From the IMG/VR virus record IMGVR_UViG_3300021197_001511, positions 1-42,794 of that record: a stretch of DNA of 42,794 nt, one strand, 5' to 3'. Shown piece after piece: positions 33,799 to 42,722 of the stretch; the first letter of the stretch is position 1; each line of letters opens with the position of its first letter. The stretch comes from a virus. The translations under genes were made by a program, and so were the position numbers. A model generated the notes under the pieces. It was not told the DNA's origin and did not search any database. It saw nothing but the letters and a program-made list of their open reading frames with translations.

Positions 33799-36025
33799 TA
33801 CTTAATCCAGTGACTTTTTGGCTGGCTATTCCAGACTGCACTGCACTATCAATTGAGTTTCTGATTGTAGTGTTTACCACACCGCCAGTGCCAGTTGAAA
33901 ATCCTTGTACGGCATTGCTAAGTTTATCAGAGGCTAAATCAATTGCATATTGTCCACCTCTTACTACTGCATTCATATCTGCACTTGTAATCTTTGTGCT
34001 AAAAGATCCTGCTAGAGTCTGACCAATATCCTCTGCGCCTTGTGTCCACTTTTTTACTGCATCCACACCAAATTTACTAGCACCACTTACCAATCCAGCC
34101 AACGAAGACTCGTTTTCTAAACCAGTTACTATTCCTGCATTTTGTAATTTGCTAAGTCCTTTGTTAAAAAGATCTGTTTTTGTTATATCTTGTATAGACT
34201 CATTGTTTAAAAAATCACTTACACCGTTGATACCTTGTGCTCCACTCCACACACTTGAACTGCTTAAAACAGTATTCAAATCAGCAGTTGAATCCTTAAG
34301 AAAAAATTCACTAGTACCTGGCTTTAAAAATCCAGCATCTTCAAGTTCAGGCGCACTAAAACCAAATTTGCCAACGCCTAATGTATTAGATATTTCATTT
34401 GTTCCTTGTGTAACTAATTTACTTGATTGTGCTACCATACCTGTCACTTTTTCAGGTGGTATCTTGCCAACTGAAGTGGTTGAATCTGATTGTGCTTCGT
34501 AGTCACCTGAGTTAATTTTTTTAATGTCTGTAGTCTCTGCCTTTGTTACTGCTTCTTGTGTTTTTTCATCAAGTGGTACATCAGTCGAACTAGTAGTTAA
34601 ATTAGTTGTTGTATTAACTCCAGTGCCACGTTCTGCAAACGGTTCATGTGTTGGTGCTCGTGTTACAATAGTTTCGATACTTGCTGGTTCTGGGACCCAC
34701 CCTACGTTGTTTTCAAATTTTGTATCTGCTAAACGTTTCTTTGGAATTGTTTGAGCTTTTGGCACATCACTAGCTGACCCACTGTTTAGTTTAATACAAC
34801 CTGCTTCGAGTGTAAGGTTACTACCAGCACCCCAACTACCAGTCGTACTTTTAAGCATTAGAGATCCGTCACTTTTGAGTCCAATCATACTTTTACTATA
34901 TGCCAATAAACTGTTTGTGCCTATCAATGAAAGGCTTGCACTTTCAAGAGTCATTGCCGCTTTGGAATGCATGTTAATAGTACCGTTTTCAGCATTCATG
35001 TTTATACTTCTATCAGCATGCATATTAATCTCGCCAGCACTCCTTATGTTAAGACTGTTTGAAGCGTACACATCTATTGTACCTTCTTTACCAAGTTCTA
35101 CCCAACTTTGTCCATTAGCATGCATTATGTGTATTGTTGATTCTGCAACAGTATCGTTCATCATAATTTGATGTCCAGAACTGGTTCTTATTCTCACTAG
35201 GTTGTCTTCGCCGGCTTGGTTACCGTCATCCATGACAACACTATGCCCACCTTTACGCCCAATCACTGTTGTTTCGTTTGCTTGTAAAGTGCTACTAGCA
35301 AGTTTTGCCTGTAACTGTGCATCTGTAAGTCCGCCGGAGTATATAGGACGACCTGGTGTGCTGATGCCGAAGCAAGAGCTAGGTGATTCTCTTTGACTAT
35401 TAGAACTTATTGGTCCTAAGAGAGGATCTGCTATTACCCCTTGCGAAAGTAGTTGTCCTGCAAGGACACTATGCACTGGTTTAGTTTCATCAAAAAATCT
35501 AGGATTATCTGTTATAGCAGGATTAGCATTGTTTATTTCTACAACTGGTAACTTAGGTTTGCCTGTATAGTACGGTGATCCTGAATCATCGACATATTTT
35601 TTACTACTACCAATGGCAGGAATCATGTGATTTATTCCTGGTTCAATTGGCATACCTATATAGTAACCTTGACTAGGGTCACCATTTGCGAAGAAACAGA
35701 TTACCTTAGTACCAACATCAGGTGGAGTACCCCAAAATCCATAACTTTGATTGTTACCAGTAAAGGTACCAGGTCCAGTTGGGTTTGGTGCACTCTGTTG
35801 TGTATAGCCGTAAAATGGAGTGATATAACTTACAGTGCGCCAAAGACTACTAACATTTTTGTCTGGACCTGCTAAATCTTCTATGAATACCTCAAGACGT
35901 CCAGCCCGGATTGGATCAATGTTATTCATTACTTCACCAATAAACGGTCCAGTTTCAGCTGGCATACCGCCTTTGTCTAATTTATAGTTTCTAGGTTGTC
36001 CTGTGGTTCTTTGAATATTTTGCAT
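33794..36025 (-). CDS. 5: Baseplate hub/spike protein gp5-like, without lysozyme domain
   Basis: 743 aa. Residues about 25-130 look like the gp5/VgrG OB-fold: FIGEVMNNIDPIRAGRLEVFI, then the GTPPDVGTKVICFFANGDPSQGYYIG end strand. Residues about 285-415 form the beta-helix spike, with short repeating strands such as INMHADRSINMNAENGTINM and LTLEAGCIKLN. Where T4 gp5 carries a lysozyme domain between OB-fold and spike, here there is about 130 residues of proline- and serine-rich sequence with no lysozyme motif. The C-terminal 300 residues are low in complexity and Ser/Thr/Lys rich, possibly a flexible extension. GAGGAGAA precedes the ATG. The trimeric spike would pierce the outer membrane. Confidence 0.85.
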   Translation of the reverse strand: MQNIQRTTGQPRNYKLDKGGMPAETGPFIGEVMNNIDPIRAGRLEVFIEDLAGPDKNVSSLWRTVSYITPFYGYTQQSAPNPTGPGTFTGNNQSYGFWGTPPDVGTKVICFFANGDPSQGYYIGMPIEPGINHMIPAIGSSKKYVDDSGSPYYTGKPKLPVVEINNANPAITDNPRFFDETKPVHSVLAGQLLSQGVIADPLLGPISSNSQRESPSSCFGISTPGRPIYSGGLTDAQLQAKLASSTLQANETTVIGRKGGHSVVMDDGNQAGEDNLVRIRTSSGHQIMMNDTVAESTIHIMHANGQSWVELGKEGTIDVYASNSLNIRSAGEINMHADRSINMNAENGTINMHSKAAMTLESASLSLIGTNSLLAYSKSMIGLKSDGSLMLKSTTGSWGAGSNLTLEAGCIKLNSGSASDVPKAQTIPKKRLADTKFENNVGWVPEPASIETIVTRAPTHEPFAERGTGVNTTTNLTTSSTDVPLDEKTQEAVTKAETTDIKKINSGDYEAQSDSTTSVGKIPPEKVTGMVAQSSKLVTQGTNEISNTLGVGKFGFSAPELEDAGFLKPGTSEFFLKDSTADLNTVLSSSSVWSGAQGINGVSDFLNNESIQDITKTDLFNKGLSKLQNAGIVTGLENESSLAGLVSGASKFGVDAVKKWTQGAEDIGQTLAGSFSTKITSADMNAVVRGGQYAIDLASDKLSNAVQGFSTGTGGVVNTTIRNSIDSAVQSGIASQKVTGLST

Positions 36026-36035
36026 CTATTCTCCT

Positions 36036-39000
36036 CTATCGAAAAGCTGATGAGTTTGTGCCACCACCTTGTCCACCAACTACTTTGGCTCCATTTGCTA
36101 CTGCACGTTGAGACTTTTCGGCTCTTAATCTATTCCTTTTGGCTAACAATGATTCACTAAATTTCAAATCCTTGCCTGCGTCGTCGCTTACTGTATTGCT
36201 ACCTGGTTTTGGTACTACAGTAGGCAGATGGTTTGCTTTGTTAATTATAGGGTCTACATAGTTAGTACTATTGTTCTGCAAGGTTGCAATTCTTTGGTTC
36301 CGCATAATCGAATCATCGTAATTTTGCGGTGGCACAATTGCACTCTTTTTCGTATTACTTGTATTTGGTTTTGCGCCACTGCTCAACGGAACTCCTCCGG
36401 TAATTACATCTGGTCCTGGCCGCCTATTAATTCCTTTATTATCTGGTGTTCCCCGCTTGTCTAAGAACTGTCCACTTCCTCTGCTTCCTACAGGAACATT
36501 GCTTTTTCTTACTGCTGATGGAGTTGTTTTTTTAATTGGTGGACTAGCGTGTCCAAAAGCATCTAGGCCTGGGTCAGCAATTTGATTTTTTTCTTTGGCT
36601 TTTTGTTCAGGCGAATTAACAGCGGCATCAAAGGTACGCACAGTACCTTCTAGCTTTTGTGTAAACTTTCCTTCTTTAAAGTAACTTGTTACTTCAAAAC
36701 ATGTGAACACAATAGCTTCTTGTGCTAGGTTCTTTTCGCCAGTTATTCTACTAATCTCGAGGTTATTTTCAAACACTGGAGTAAGTCCTGTGGCTAGATC
36801 GTAATCAGAGACTCTGTTAAATCTTACTTCATAAAGTGTTTCACCTGAATTAGCATTGATACTTCCATCTGGTTCAAATGCTCCAAGATTTGATGCATTA
36901 TAAAAGAGTTCACTTTGTAGTATCCAGTCTGGGTCACCAACAATTTCAATTAAACTTTTGGACACATCTGCAGGATCGTACAACCGCGATGCAAGTTGTG
37001 CTGCTGGTCGCGTGCTTTGACCAGCTCCTCCTTGTGTACTAGTACCTACACCGCTTTGAAAAAACTTTTTCTCAACGTATCTAGCATCTCCAGTGGTATC
37101 ATTGTTCAATCCGTCATTACCAATCGAAGTAATATAATTTGAATTATTTTCAATTTCAAAATTGATAACTTCAGTATTTTGTCCAGTAAACCAATATTCG
37201 TATAATTTATGGGCACCACGATACATTGCCTCTGGAAAGTATGGTGACCTTGGTGTGTTAATTTGGTATCTGCTTATTCTGTAGGTGATACGATAAGCTA
37301 TGTCTTGACGTTTCTCGTCAAACTTTATAGGCTCTGCTCGTTGTGTTATGCGATACCATTGCACAGTTTTCACTGGTGGATTTTGAATCTTTGCGCCAGT
37401 GATCTCGTCAAAAGCCACTGTTTGCTGAGCAGTAACATACGTACTATTTTTCATTACTTGATCAATTAGTTGAACAATTTGTGTACCTGCACTGATACTA
37501 AAACTTTTTGTTTCAACATCTAGTGCTTGTTTGTCCTGATTAAGTTTCTCGTTTGGATTAGTAGATTTCTGTAGAGGAGCACGTGCTTTATTTACTGTGC
37601 CTTGTTTTTTCATCTTGGCGTCACTAAGACCAGCTACTTCTTCAACTTCAATAATGTATTCATCAGGTATACTATATGCACCAGCATCAACGAGTTGTTT
37701 CTGGTGCTGATTTAGAGCCTGAGCCAAACCAGCAGTTACAGTTCTTCCTGCAAGTCCTTGTACCTTCTTACCTGCAGGTGGTGGTTTTCCGTTTGAAGCT
37801 GCTGTAGCTTCTTGCAACTGTGTATCACCGTTCAATAAAGTTTTAATATCCGGAGCATTCAGTTGAAAGTTAAATGGTATACTGCCTCGTGCAGTTGAAT
37901 AACCAATCTGTGTTTGTGGTACAACACCAGACACACTGTAAGTTACTGCTTTATCTGTAAGTTTATAAGTGATATCATTGAACTGAAACGGAATAAACTT
38001 CTCAACCAAAGCATTCGGATCGCTTGTGGTTTCTCCCTCATTAGCAGAGGCATTACTAACAAGATTGCCAAATTCATCATATCCATAAAAACGTATAACC
38101 ATTAGAAAGTTTTGTGCGTTAACTTGCGTTTCTGGTCCAGAATGAGCTTTCACTGCGGCAGTTAATCTTGGTAATAAAGTTATGCCTTGAGGCTCTATGA
38201 TTTCAAATTTTAAGTCAACTACATTGTGCGGTCCGCCAGCGCCTTGTGAACCAATAACACTATCAAGTTCTAAGTTTTCAATGTAAAAATCAAGATCAAA
38301 AAATTCATTACGTTCACCAAATGGGGCTCCACCGCTTTGCATAATTAGTTGATTGGTTGGCAAGACCTTTTGATCGGATGCTATGAGACTTTTATATTCG
38401 TCAATGTTCATTAAATAGATTGACAAACTATAGGTTTGACTTGCTAGACCGCTTAATCGATTAGGCGTAGCAATAATTGGTTTACTAAACTCATCAGCAA
38501 CAGAAACACGTCCTTCAACATCTTGACTTGCAGTTCCTATACTATTTGAAGCTGATATGCTTTGATCGTCGTCTGTAGCGACTATAGTTGATGCATTCGC
38601 TGAACCATTGATAGCCTGATTTTTCCTAACAGGCACATCTCCTCCGACTGTAGACTGTACACCACTGCCTTTATTGTTTCCAAAAGATTCAGAACTACGT
38701 AGTGGTGTTGTTATAGCATTAGTTGGCTTACTACGACTAGAGACTACAGGAACTACTTCGCCGTTTTCAAAGATTTCATTGCCTTGTACCGGAGATTGTG
38801 TACGTGCAAATTCATTTGCAGATATTTGAGCAATTGTTATTTCTAAACCAGTAGAGGTTTTACCAACGTTTTCTGCGACACTTTGACTATTTAGACTAGC
38901 ATAGGCTTGTGTTTGTATAGTTTTTAAATCTCCTACCATTACAGTAGTTTCTGTAATATTTGACGTAAGTTTAACTTTTGTACTTACATACCCAGGTTGG

Positions 39001-39212
39001 TTTTTAAAACCTTCGTTCTGCCCATTTAAATTTTGTAAAATACTCCGTGTGGAAGTTACTCTGTTGTTTAAACTATCCCAGGTGTTGTTTATCTGATTCC
39101 AGTTAGCACCATTTGCTACTGAACTTCCAAGGTCACGAACTAATGGTTTAAGTTTGTTTATTTCAAGTTGTTGACTTAGTCTTGCAGTATTCAGTAGTTC
39201 CGGTGACGACAT
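36036..39212 (-). CDS. Large baseplate (hub-region) structural protein, 1058 aa
   Basis: A multidomain virion protein. The N-terminal 130 residues look helical (LSQQLEINKLKPLVRDLGSS). After a Ser/Asn/Thr-rich linker, a folded region runs from about 265 to 880: QTYSLSIYLMNIDEYKSL, DLDFYIENLELDSVIGSQG, FLMVIRFYGYDEFG, then YRITYRISRYQINTPRSPYF and YEVRFNRVSDYDLATG. The C-terminal 170 residues are disordered-looking, basic and proline-rich, and hold motifs shared with the neighbouring gp48-like protein (DPGLDAFG and VPVGSRGSGQFLDKR). Between gene 53 and gene 5 it may fill the hub role of T4 gp27, but I see no direct gp27 signature. A weak AGG precedes the ATG, and its stop is 10 bases before gene 5. 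Confidence 0.68.
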   Translation of the reverse strand: MSSPELLNTARLSQQLEINKLKPLVRDLGSSVANGANWNQINNTWDSLNNRVTSTRSILQNLNGQNEGFKNQPGYVSTKVKLTSNITETTVMVGDLKTIQTQAYASLNSQSVAENVGKTSTGLEITIAQISANEFARTQSPVQGNEIFENGEVVPVVSSRSKPTNAITTPLRSSESFGNNKGSGVQSTVGGDVPVRKNQAINGSANASTIVATDDDQSISASNSIGTASQDVEGRVSVADEFSKPIIATPNRLSGLASQTYSLSIYLMNIDEYKSLIASDQKVLPTNQLIMQSGGAPFGERNEFFDLDFYIENLELDSVIGSQGAGGPHNVVDLKFEIIEPQGITLLPRLTAAVKAHSGPETQVNAQNFLMVIRFYGYDEFGNLVSNASANEGETTSDPNALVEKFIPFQFNDITYKLTDKAVTYSVSGVVPQTQIGYSTARGSIPFNFQLNAPDIKTLLNGDTQLQEATAASNGKPPPAGKKVQGLAGRTVTAGLAQALNQHQKQLVDAGAYSIPDEYIIEVEEVAGLSDAKMKKQGTVNKARAPLQKSTNPNEKLNQDKQALDVETKSFSISAGTQIVQLIDQVMKNSTYVTAQQTVAFDEITGAKIQNPPVKTVQWYRITQRAEPIKFDEKRQDIAYRITYRISRYQINTPRSPYFPEAMYRGAHKLYEYWFTGQNTEVINFEIENNSNYITSIGNDGLNNDTTGDARYVEKKFFQSGVGTSTQGGAGQSTRPAAQLASRLYDPADVSKSLIEIVGDPDWILQSELFYNASNLGAFEPDGSINANSGETLYEVRFNRVSDYDLATGLTPVFENNLEISRITGEKNLAQEAIVFTCFEVTSYFKEGKFTQKLEGTVRTFDAAVNSPEQKAKEKNQIADPGLDAFGHASPPIKKTTPSAVRKSNVPVGSRGSGQFLDKRGTPDNKGINRRPGPDVITGGVPLSSGAKPNTSNTKKSAIVPPQNYDDSIMRNQRIATLQNNSTNYVDPIINKANHLPTVVPKPGSNTVSDDAGKDLKFSESLLAKRNRLRAEKSQRAVANGAKVVGGQGGGTNSSAFR

Positions 39213-39213
39213 A

Positions 39214-39510
39214 TTAGATACCTAAGACTGTTTTCAATGTTGGTAGCTGCGGCAGATAGATTGTTGTTCCTGTTTGAAAATCAAACAAAGGATCCTGAAG
39301 TTGATTTGGATTACGTTGTGCAAACACCCACCAAAGATTTGGATCTTCGTAAAGGTCAAATGCTAATAGGTCTGGACGTAAGTGATAAGTTTCATTAATC
39401 GTCATTGACAGATCATCAATTAGTTTAGGAATTGGCCTGTCAACCATAACACCAAGATACTGCGAATTTATAACCGGCGTATCAAATAAAAAACTTGACG
39501 GAGTATACAT
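39214..39510 (-). CDS. 53: Baseplate wedge protein gp53-like, 98 aa
   Basis: A short protein with LRPDLLAFDLYEDPNLWWVFAQRNPN at about 45-70, the pattern shared by gp53 and related LysM-like baseplate wedge proteins (T4 gp53 has a matching NPQLYWVL). T4 gp53 is about twice as long, so this is a reduced form. A GTG at 39516 opens the frame, but the ATG at 39510 is preferred: it overlaps the upstream stop as TAATG, and AAGGA lies 9 bases before it. The gene ends one base before the 1058-aa gene's ATG. gp53 locks adjacent wedges during baseplate assembly. Confidence 0.75.
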   Translation of the reverse strand: MYTPSSFLFDTPVINSQYLGVMVDRPIPKLIDDLSMTINETYHLRPDLLAFDLYEDPNLWWVFAQRNPNQLQDPLFDFQTGTTIYLPQLPTLKTVLGI

Positions 39511-41711
39511 TACCACATTCCTTTCTTAATTAAGCTACCATTAGCGTAGTCTTTAAGACTAAACTGTTGACTCGCTTGTTGTCTGCTGATTACTGGTAAC
39601 ATATTAATAGTCATGGCCATCTTTGTCGGCACATAGGTTGCACCCTTTGATCCTAACTTACCAGGTGTAATCCTTGTTGGTTTTGCTCCAGGAGCTAGAG
39701 TTGGTCCTTGTCCGCCACTTAACGCATTTGTCACTGCGGTTTTTAATCTATTTAACGCACTAAAGTTTCCATTGGATACTGTTGATGCTAAAGGTTTTGT
39801 ATATTGCAATTGGTCGTCTCTATTAATATGCCTGCTCCTTGCACGTATATAATTGACATCACTAGGTAGGTTGTAGTTAAATTCTGTTACAACACAAGGC
39901 GCCTCGTTAAATTGATATTCACCTAATCCAGTAAGATATAACAATGGTGGTGGCGAACCTCTTTCTGCATCTTGTCCGTAAAACATTTTGCTTGCACTTT
40001 TTAAAAAATGTATAACTGCTAGTAGATATTCTGCTTCAATTGTGTCTTGAGCAGTAAAGTCTGCTTGTAGTTGCACAGTTTGTACACTTGAATTTTTATA
40101 AAAGTAATGTTGATAGTTACTATGTGTTGGCGAATAATTTTGGTATTCAGCTCTGTATTGTACATCAATAGTTGGCGTATATGGAAATATTATTCCGTCG
40201 GTCACTGCCAGAGGTGCTAGTATACCCGGCTCAGGTGCTTTGTATAGATACGTAGCCTGCGGAGCTAATCGGAGCTTAACACGCCAATCACCATCTGCAT
40301 TTTTAACACCTGATGCTTCACGCATTTCACTGACACTTTGTTGTTGTTGTGCTTTTTGTTTAAGTGCTTGTGCTTGTATAGCCGCTTGTTGTGCTTCGGT
40401 TATTGCCGCTTGTTCAACTCCGTCTATGCCATCACCTTCTGCACCATCTCCTATATCAGCAACTGGATCATCACCAACTAGACTTTCTCCATCATTTTCT
40501 ACACGATCTGCTGGTGCTAGTATTGGATCACCAAATTCATCAAACTGAGCCGCTTCTGGATCGCCAAAGTCGTCAACTCCAAAAGGATTTACTTCACTTG
40601 GTGAATCATAATCAGCAAAGTCGTCAACCTGTCCTAGTGCATTGTTATCACCAAAGTCATCTACGCCAAATGTGTTTACTTGATTTGGAGTTGCAAAGTC
40701 ACTAAAGTCCTGTTCATCTGCAATTCCAAAGTCATTGTCACTGTATTCATCAAAACTATCAACTTGTGGTTGTGGTTCTACTACATCACCAAATGCATCA
40801 AACTGTTGGTACTCTTGTACGTTAGCAGGCGGAGGTGGTGTTGGTCCAGGGCCAAATGCATCTAAACCTGGGTCTTCTGTGCCAAAGTTATTGTTGCTAT
40901 AAGCACTGAAATCGTCTACCTGTGCTGGTGCTGGTATATCACCAAAATCATCTACTGGTGTTACCGGCGGAGAATATTCACTAAAACTATCTACTTGTGT
41001 AATATTTCGACTAGGTCCACCAAAGTCATCTACTTGTGTAACTGGATATCCACTGAAGTCGTCAACTGGTGCATCAAAACTTTCAACTGGTCTTGCTGGC
41101 GGTGGTGCTGGAAACGGATCTGGTTGCGGAGTCGCATTTCTATTATCAAGAAATTCTCCAGTACCTCTACTTCCTACAGGTACAGTAGCTTGTTCTACTC
41201 CTGGACGCCTTGTGCTGGCAGGAATTGGTGTAACTTCTCTAAAACTTTCACCATAGGCATCAGTAAAATCTACATCATCATCTTGTGATTGAACAACCGG
41301 TGTTGGTATCGGTGTTGCTTGTCTAAAATCTTCACCATACGCATCAGTAAAATCTACATCACTATCTTGTGCTTGCACTGGTCTTGGTGGCGGAGGTGCT
41401 GGTGGTTCTGGTGGAGTTGTTTGTGGTCTAATACCAAATGCCTGACTTGCAATAGTACCGCCGCCTTGAAATGCAGTTCCTGATCCAGGAGTGTTACGTG
41501 CCGTGTCGGTTGATTGTGTGTTTTCTGATGCCCTACTTGTTACTGTACCAAAAGCGGCGTTCTTGGCTGGAGTTGCAGTGGTGTTAATCACATAGTTTGG
41601 CACATCTTCTTTTGGTATACCTGCTAATGCGGCCAACTTATTAAGATCAGCACCAGGAAACTGTCTCTGATATGCTGACATTAAGGCGGCATCTTTTATG
41701 TTATAACCCAT
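39510..41711 (-). CDS. 48: Baseplate protein, gp48-like tail-tube cap region with long disordered insert, 733 aa
   Basis: The start is the ATG at 41711 (MGYNIKDAAL), 5 bases after GGAGA. Frames reaching 41795 run into the control region. The N-terminal 60 residues are compact (MSAYQRQFPGADLNKLAALAG). Residues about 80-430 are low complexity: proline stretches, a 28-residue tandem duplication (DVDFTDAYGExFR) at about 109-163, and about ten VDDFG/VDSF-type repeats at 205-400. The folded C-terminal part, about 490-650, has TYLYKAPEPGILAPL, SVQTVQLQADFTAQ, LLAVIHFLKSASKMFYG and a final APCVVTEFNYNLPSDVNYI, which matches my memory of gp48/gp54-type tube-cap proteins of marine T4-like phages. The assignment to gp48 rather than gp54 is uncertain. 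Confidence 0.62.
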   Translation of the reverse strand: MGYNIKDAALMSAYQRQFPGADLNKLAALAGIPKEDVPNYVINTTATPAKNAAFGTVTSRASENTQSTDTARNTPGSGTAFQGGGTIASQAFGIRPQTTPPEPPAPPPPRPVQAQDSDVDFTDAYGEDFRQATPIPTPVVQSQDDDVDFTDAYGESFREVTPIPASTRRPGVEQATVPVGSRGTGEFLDNRNATPQPDPFPAPPPARPVESFDAPVDDFSGYPVTQVDDFGGPSRNITQVDSFSEYSPPVTPVDDFGDIPAPAQVDDFSAYSNNNFGTEDPGLDAFGPGPTPPPPANVQEYQQFDAFGDVVEPQPQVDSFDEYSDNDFGIADEQDFSDFATPNQVNTFGVDDFGDNNALGQVDDFADYDSPSEVNPFGVDDFGDPEAAQFDEFGDPILAPADRVENDGESLVGDDPVADIGDGAEGDGIDGVEQAAITEAQQAAIQAQALKQKAQQQQSVSEMREASGVKNADGDWRVKLRLAPQATYLYKAPEPGILAPLAVTDGIIFPYTPTIDVQYRAEYQNYSPTHSNYQHYFYKNSSVQTVQLQADFTAQDTIEAEYLLAVIHFLKSASKMFYGQDAERGSPPPLLYLTGLGEYQFNEAPCVVTEFNYNLPSDVNYIRARSRHINRDDQLQYTKPLASTVSNGNFSALNRLKTAVTNALSGGQGPTLAPGAKPTRITPGKLGSKGATYVPTKMAMTINMLPVISRQQASQQFSLKDYANGSLIKKGMW
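41221..41384 (-). repeat. 84-base tandem repeat encoding a 28-residue duplication
   Basis: Two adjacent near-copies, 84 bases apart, share CATCAGTAAAATCTACATCA (plus strand) and encode DVDFTDAYGE followed by a TPIP stretch. The period is a whole number of codons, so the reading frame of the gp48-like gene is kept. Confidence 0.7.
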
Positions 41712-41727
41712 ATTATCTCCTATAGTC

Positions 41728-41736
41728 TTATTTATG
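41728..41736 (-). promoter_or_regulatory. Candidate T4-type late promoter CATAAATAA (baseplate operon)
   Basis: It shares the CATAAATA core with the three CATAAATACA sites and lies 16 bases before the ATG of the gp48-like gene. GGAGATAAT lies between them, giving a short leader with a good ribosome site. It would drive the leftward baseplate block. Confidence 0.62.
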
Positions 41737-41762
41737 CTCACCAAAAAGTGCGTAGTTAATGA

Positions 41763-41791
41763 TTGACTTTTGATAAGTAATGTTGTATAAT
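41763..41791 (+). promoter_or_regulatory. Sigma-70 promoter for gene 55
   Basis: TTGACT at 41763-41768 and TATAAT at 41786-41791 are separated by 17 bases, a near-consensus host promoter. Transcription would begin near 41798 and run into the strong AAGGAG at 41810-41815, 6 bases before the ATG of gene 55. This fits early or middle expression by host RNA polymerase. Confidence 0.85.
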
Positions 41792-41821
41792 ACACAATGT
41801 ATTAAGGCAAAGGAGAATCGT

Positions 41822-42712
41822 ATGCCACCGGTGAAAGCACCTAGAAAAGTAAACTATCTAAACAACAGAGATATACTCAAGGAAATACACAAAAGCAAGA
41901 GTACTTACTGTTCTTATTTAGAAAGAGAATATGCACAGTTTGATATTATTTTGCCAAGCGTAGATAAAATTAACCAGCGTAGTGTTGCAGAAGCAAGACG
42001 CAACAAAGCAGATCGAATCAAAAGAGAAACTGGCGAGATAGTTGATCCTGTAAAACTAAACAATCAAGAACTGGTATTCCGTATTATTTGTTGGGATCAT
42101 ATTCCAATGGTGCCAAAGAAACTTACCAAAGCACAAGAAAAGAAAAAGTCCAAACTAGAAGAACTGTTAGAGATGGACGATGTTGATACTGAAGATGATG
42201 GATTGCAAGAACTGATGAGTGATGTTGAACAAGATCTCAACTATGTTAAACTTAACTTTCCTCCATTTTGGCACTACATGATTGATGAAGATAAAGTTCC
42301 TTATGTTGTTGGTAAATCACATTGGATTGGTGGCATGGAAAACGGATACTTTTCCAAAGAACATGGCAAGATGACTGACAAACTTGCACACATGTTTATT
42401 AAATTGTGTGAACGATATGCTACAAGATCAAACTGGCGTGGATATACCTACAATGAAGAGATGCGTGGACAAGCATTGCTACAACTGAGCCAAATTGGAC
42501 TACAGTTTGACGAAAGTAAAAGCCAAAATCCATTTGCATACTACACTGCTGCTATTACTAATAGTTTTACAAGAGTGTTAAACATTGAGAAAAAGAATCA
42601 AAACATACGTGATGATATACTTGAACAAAACGGATTGAATCCAAGTTGGACAAGACAGTTTAATAACTCACCAGAAGCAAAAGTATTACAACCAGACGTC
42701 GCTAAAAAATAG
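41822..42712 (+). CDS. 55: Late-transcription sigma factor gp55
   Basis: 296 aa; T4 gp55 has 185, and the phage forms from the sea are often longer. The C-terminal half is diagnostic: LAHMFIKLCERYATRSNWRGY, MRGQALLQLSQIG, then NPFAYYTAAITNSFTRVLN and IEKKNQ. This corresponds to sigma region 2, which recognises the late TATAAATA element. The N-terminal part has an unusual basic and acidic stretch (KKLTKAQEKKKSKLEEL, then MDDVDTEDDG). The ATG at 41822 (MPPVKAPRK) is chosen because AAGGAG lies 6 bases upstream; an in-frame upstream extension to 41780 crosses the -10 box. gp55 works with host core polymerase and the sliding clamp; no gp33 is in the window. The gene faces away from the late genes it would control. 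Confidence 0.9.
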   Translation: MPPVKAPRKVNYLNNRDILKEIHKSKSTYCSYLEREYAQFDIILPSVDKINQRSVAEARRNKADRIKRETGEIVDPVKLNNQELVFRIICWDHIPMVPKKLTKAQEKKKSKLEELLEMDDVDTEDDGLQELMSDVEQDLNYVKLNFPPFWHYMIDEDKVPYVVGKSHWIGGMENGYFSKEHGKMTDKLAHMFIKLCERYATRSNWRGYTYNEEMRGQALLQLSQIGLQFDESKSQNPFAYYTAAITNSFTRVLNIEKKNQNIRDDILEQNGLNPSWTRQFNNSPEAKVLQPDVAKK

Positions 42713-42722
42713 GAATACACAC

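Noticed and set aside
41221-41384. Tandem repeat considered as a CRISPR-like array
   Set aside because: There are only two copies, in frame within a coding region, with a period of 84 bases and no unique spacers.
40240-41483. Several plus-strand open frames opposite the gp48-like gene
   Set aside because: They are mirror frames of the low-complexity VDDFG and proline region, with biased Leu/His/Trp/Cys composition and no ribosome sites.
41780-41821. In-frame upstream extension of gene 55
   Set aside because: It starts inside the promoter region upstream of the -10 box and lacks a ribosome site; the ATG at 41822 has a strong one.
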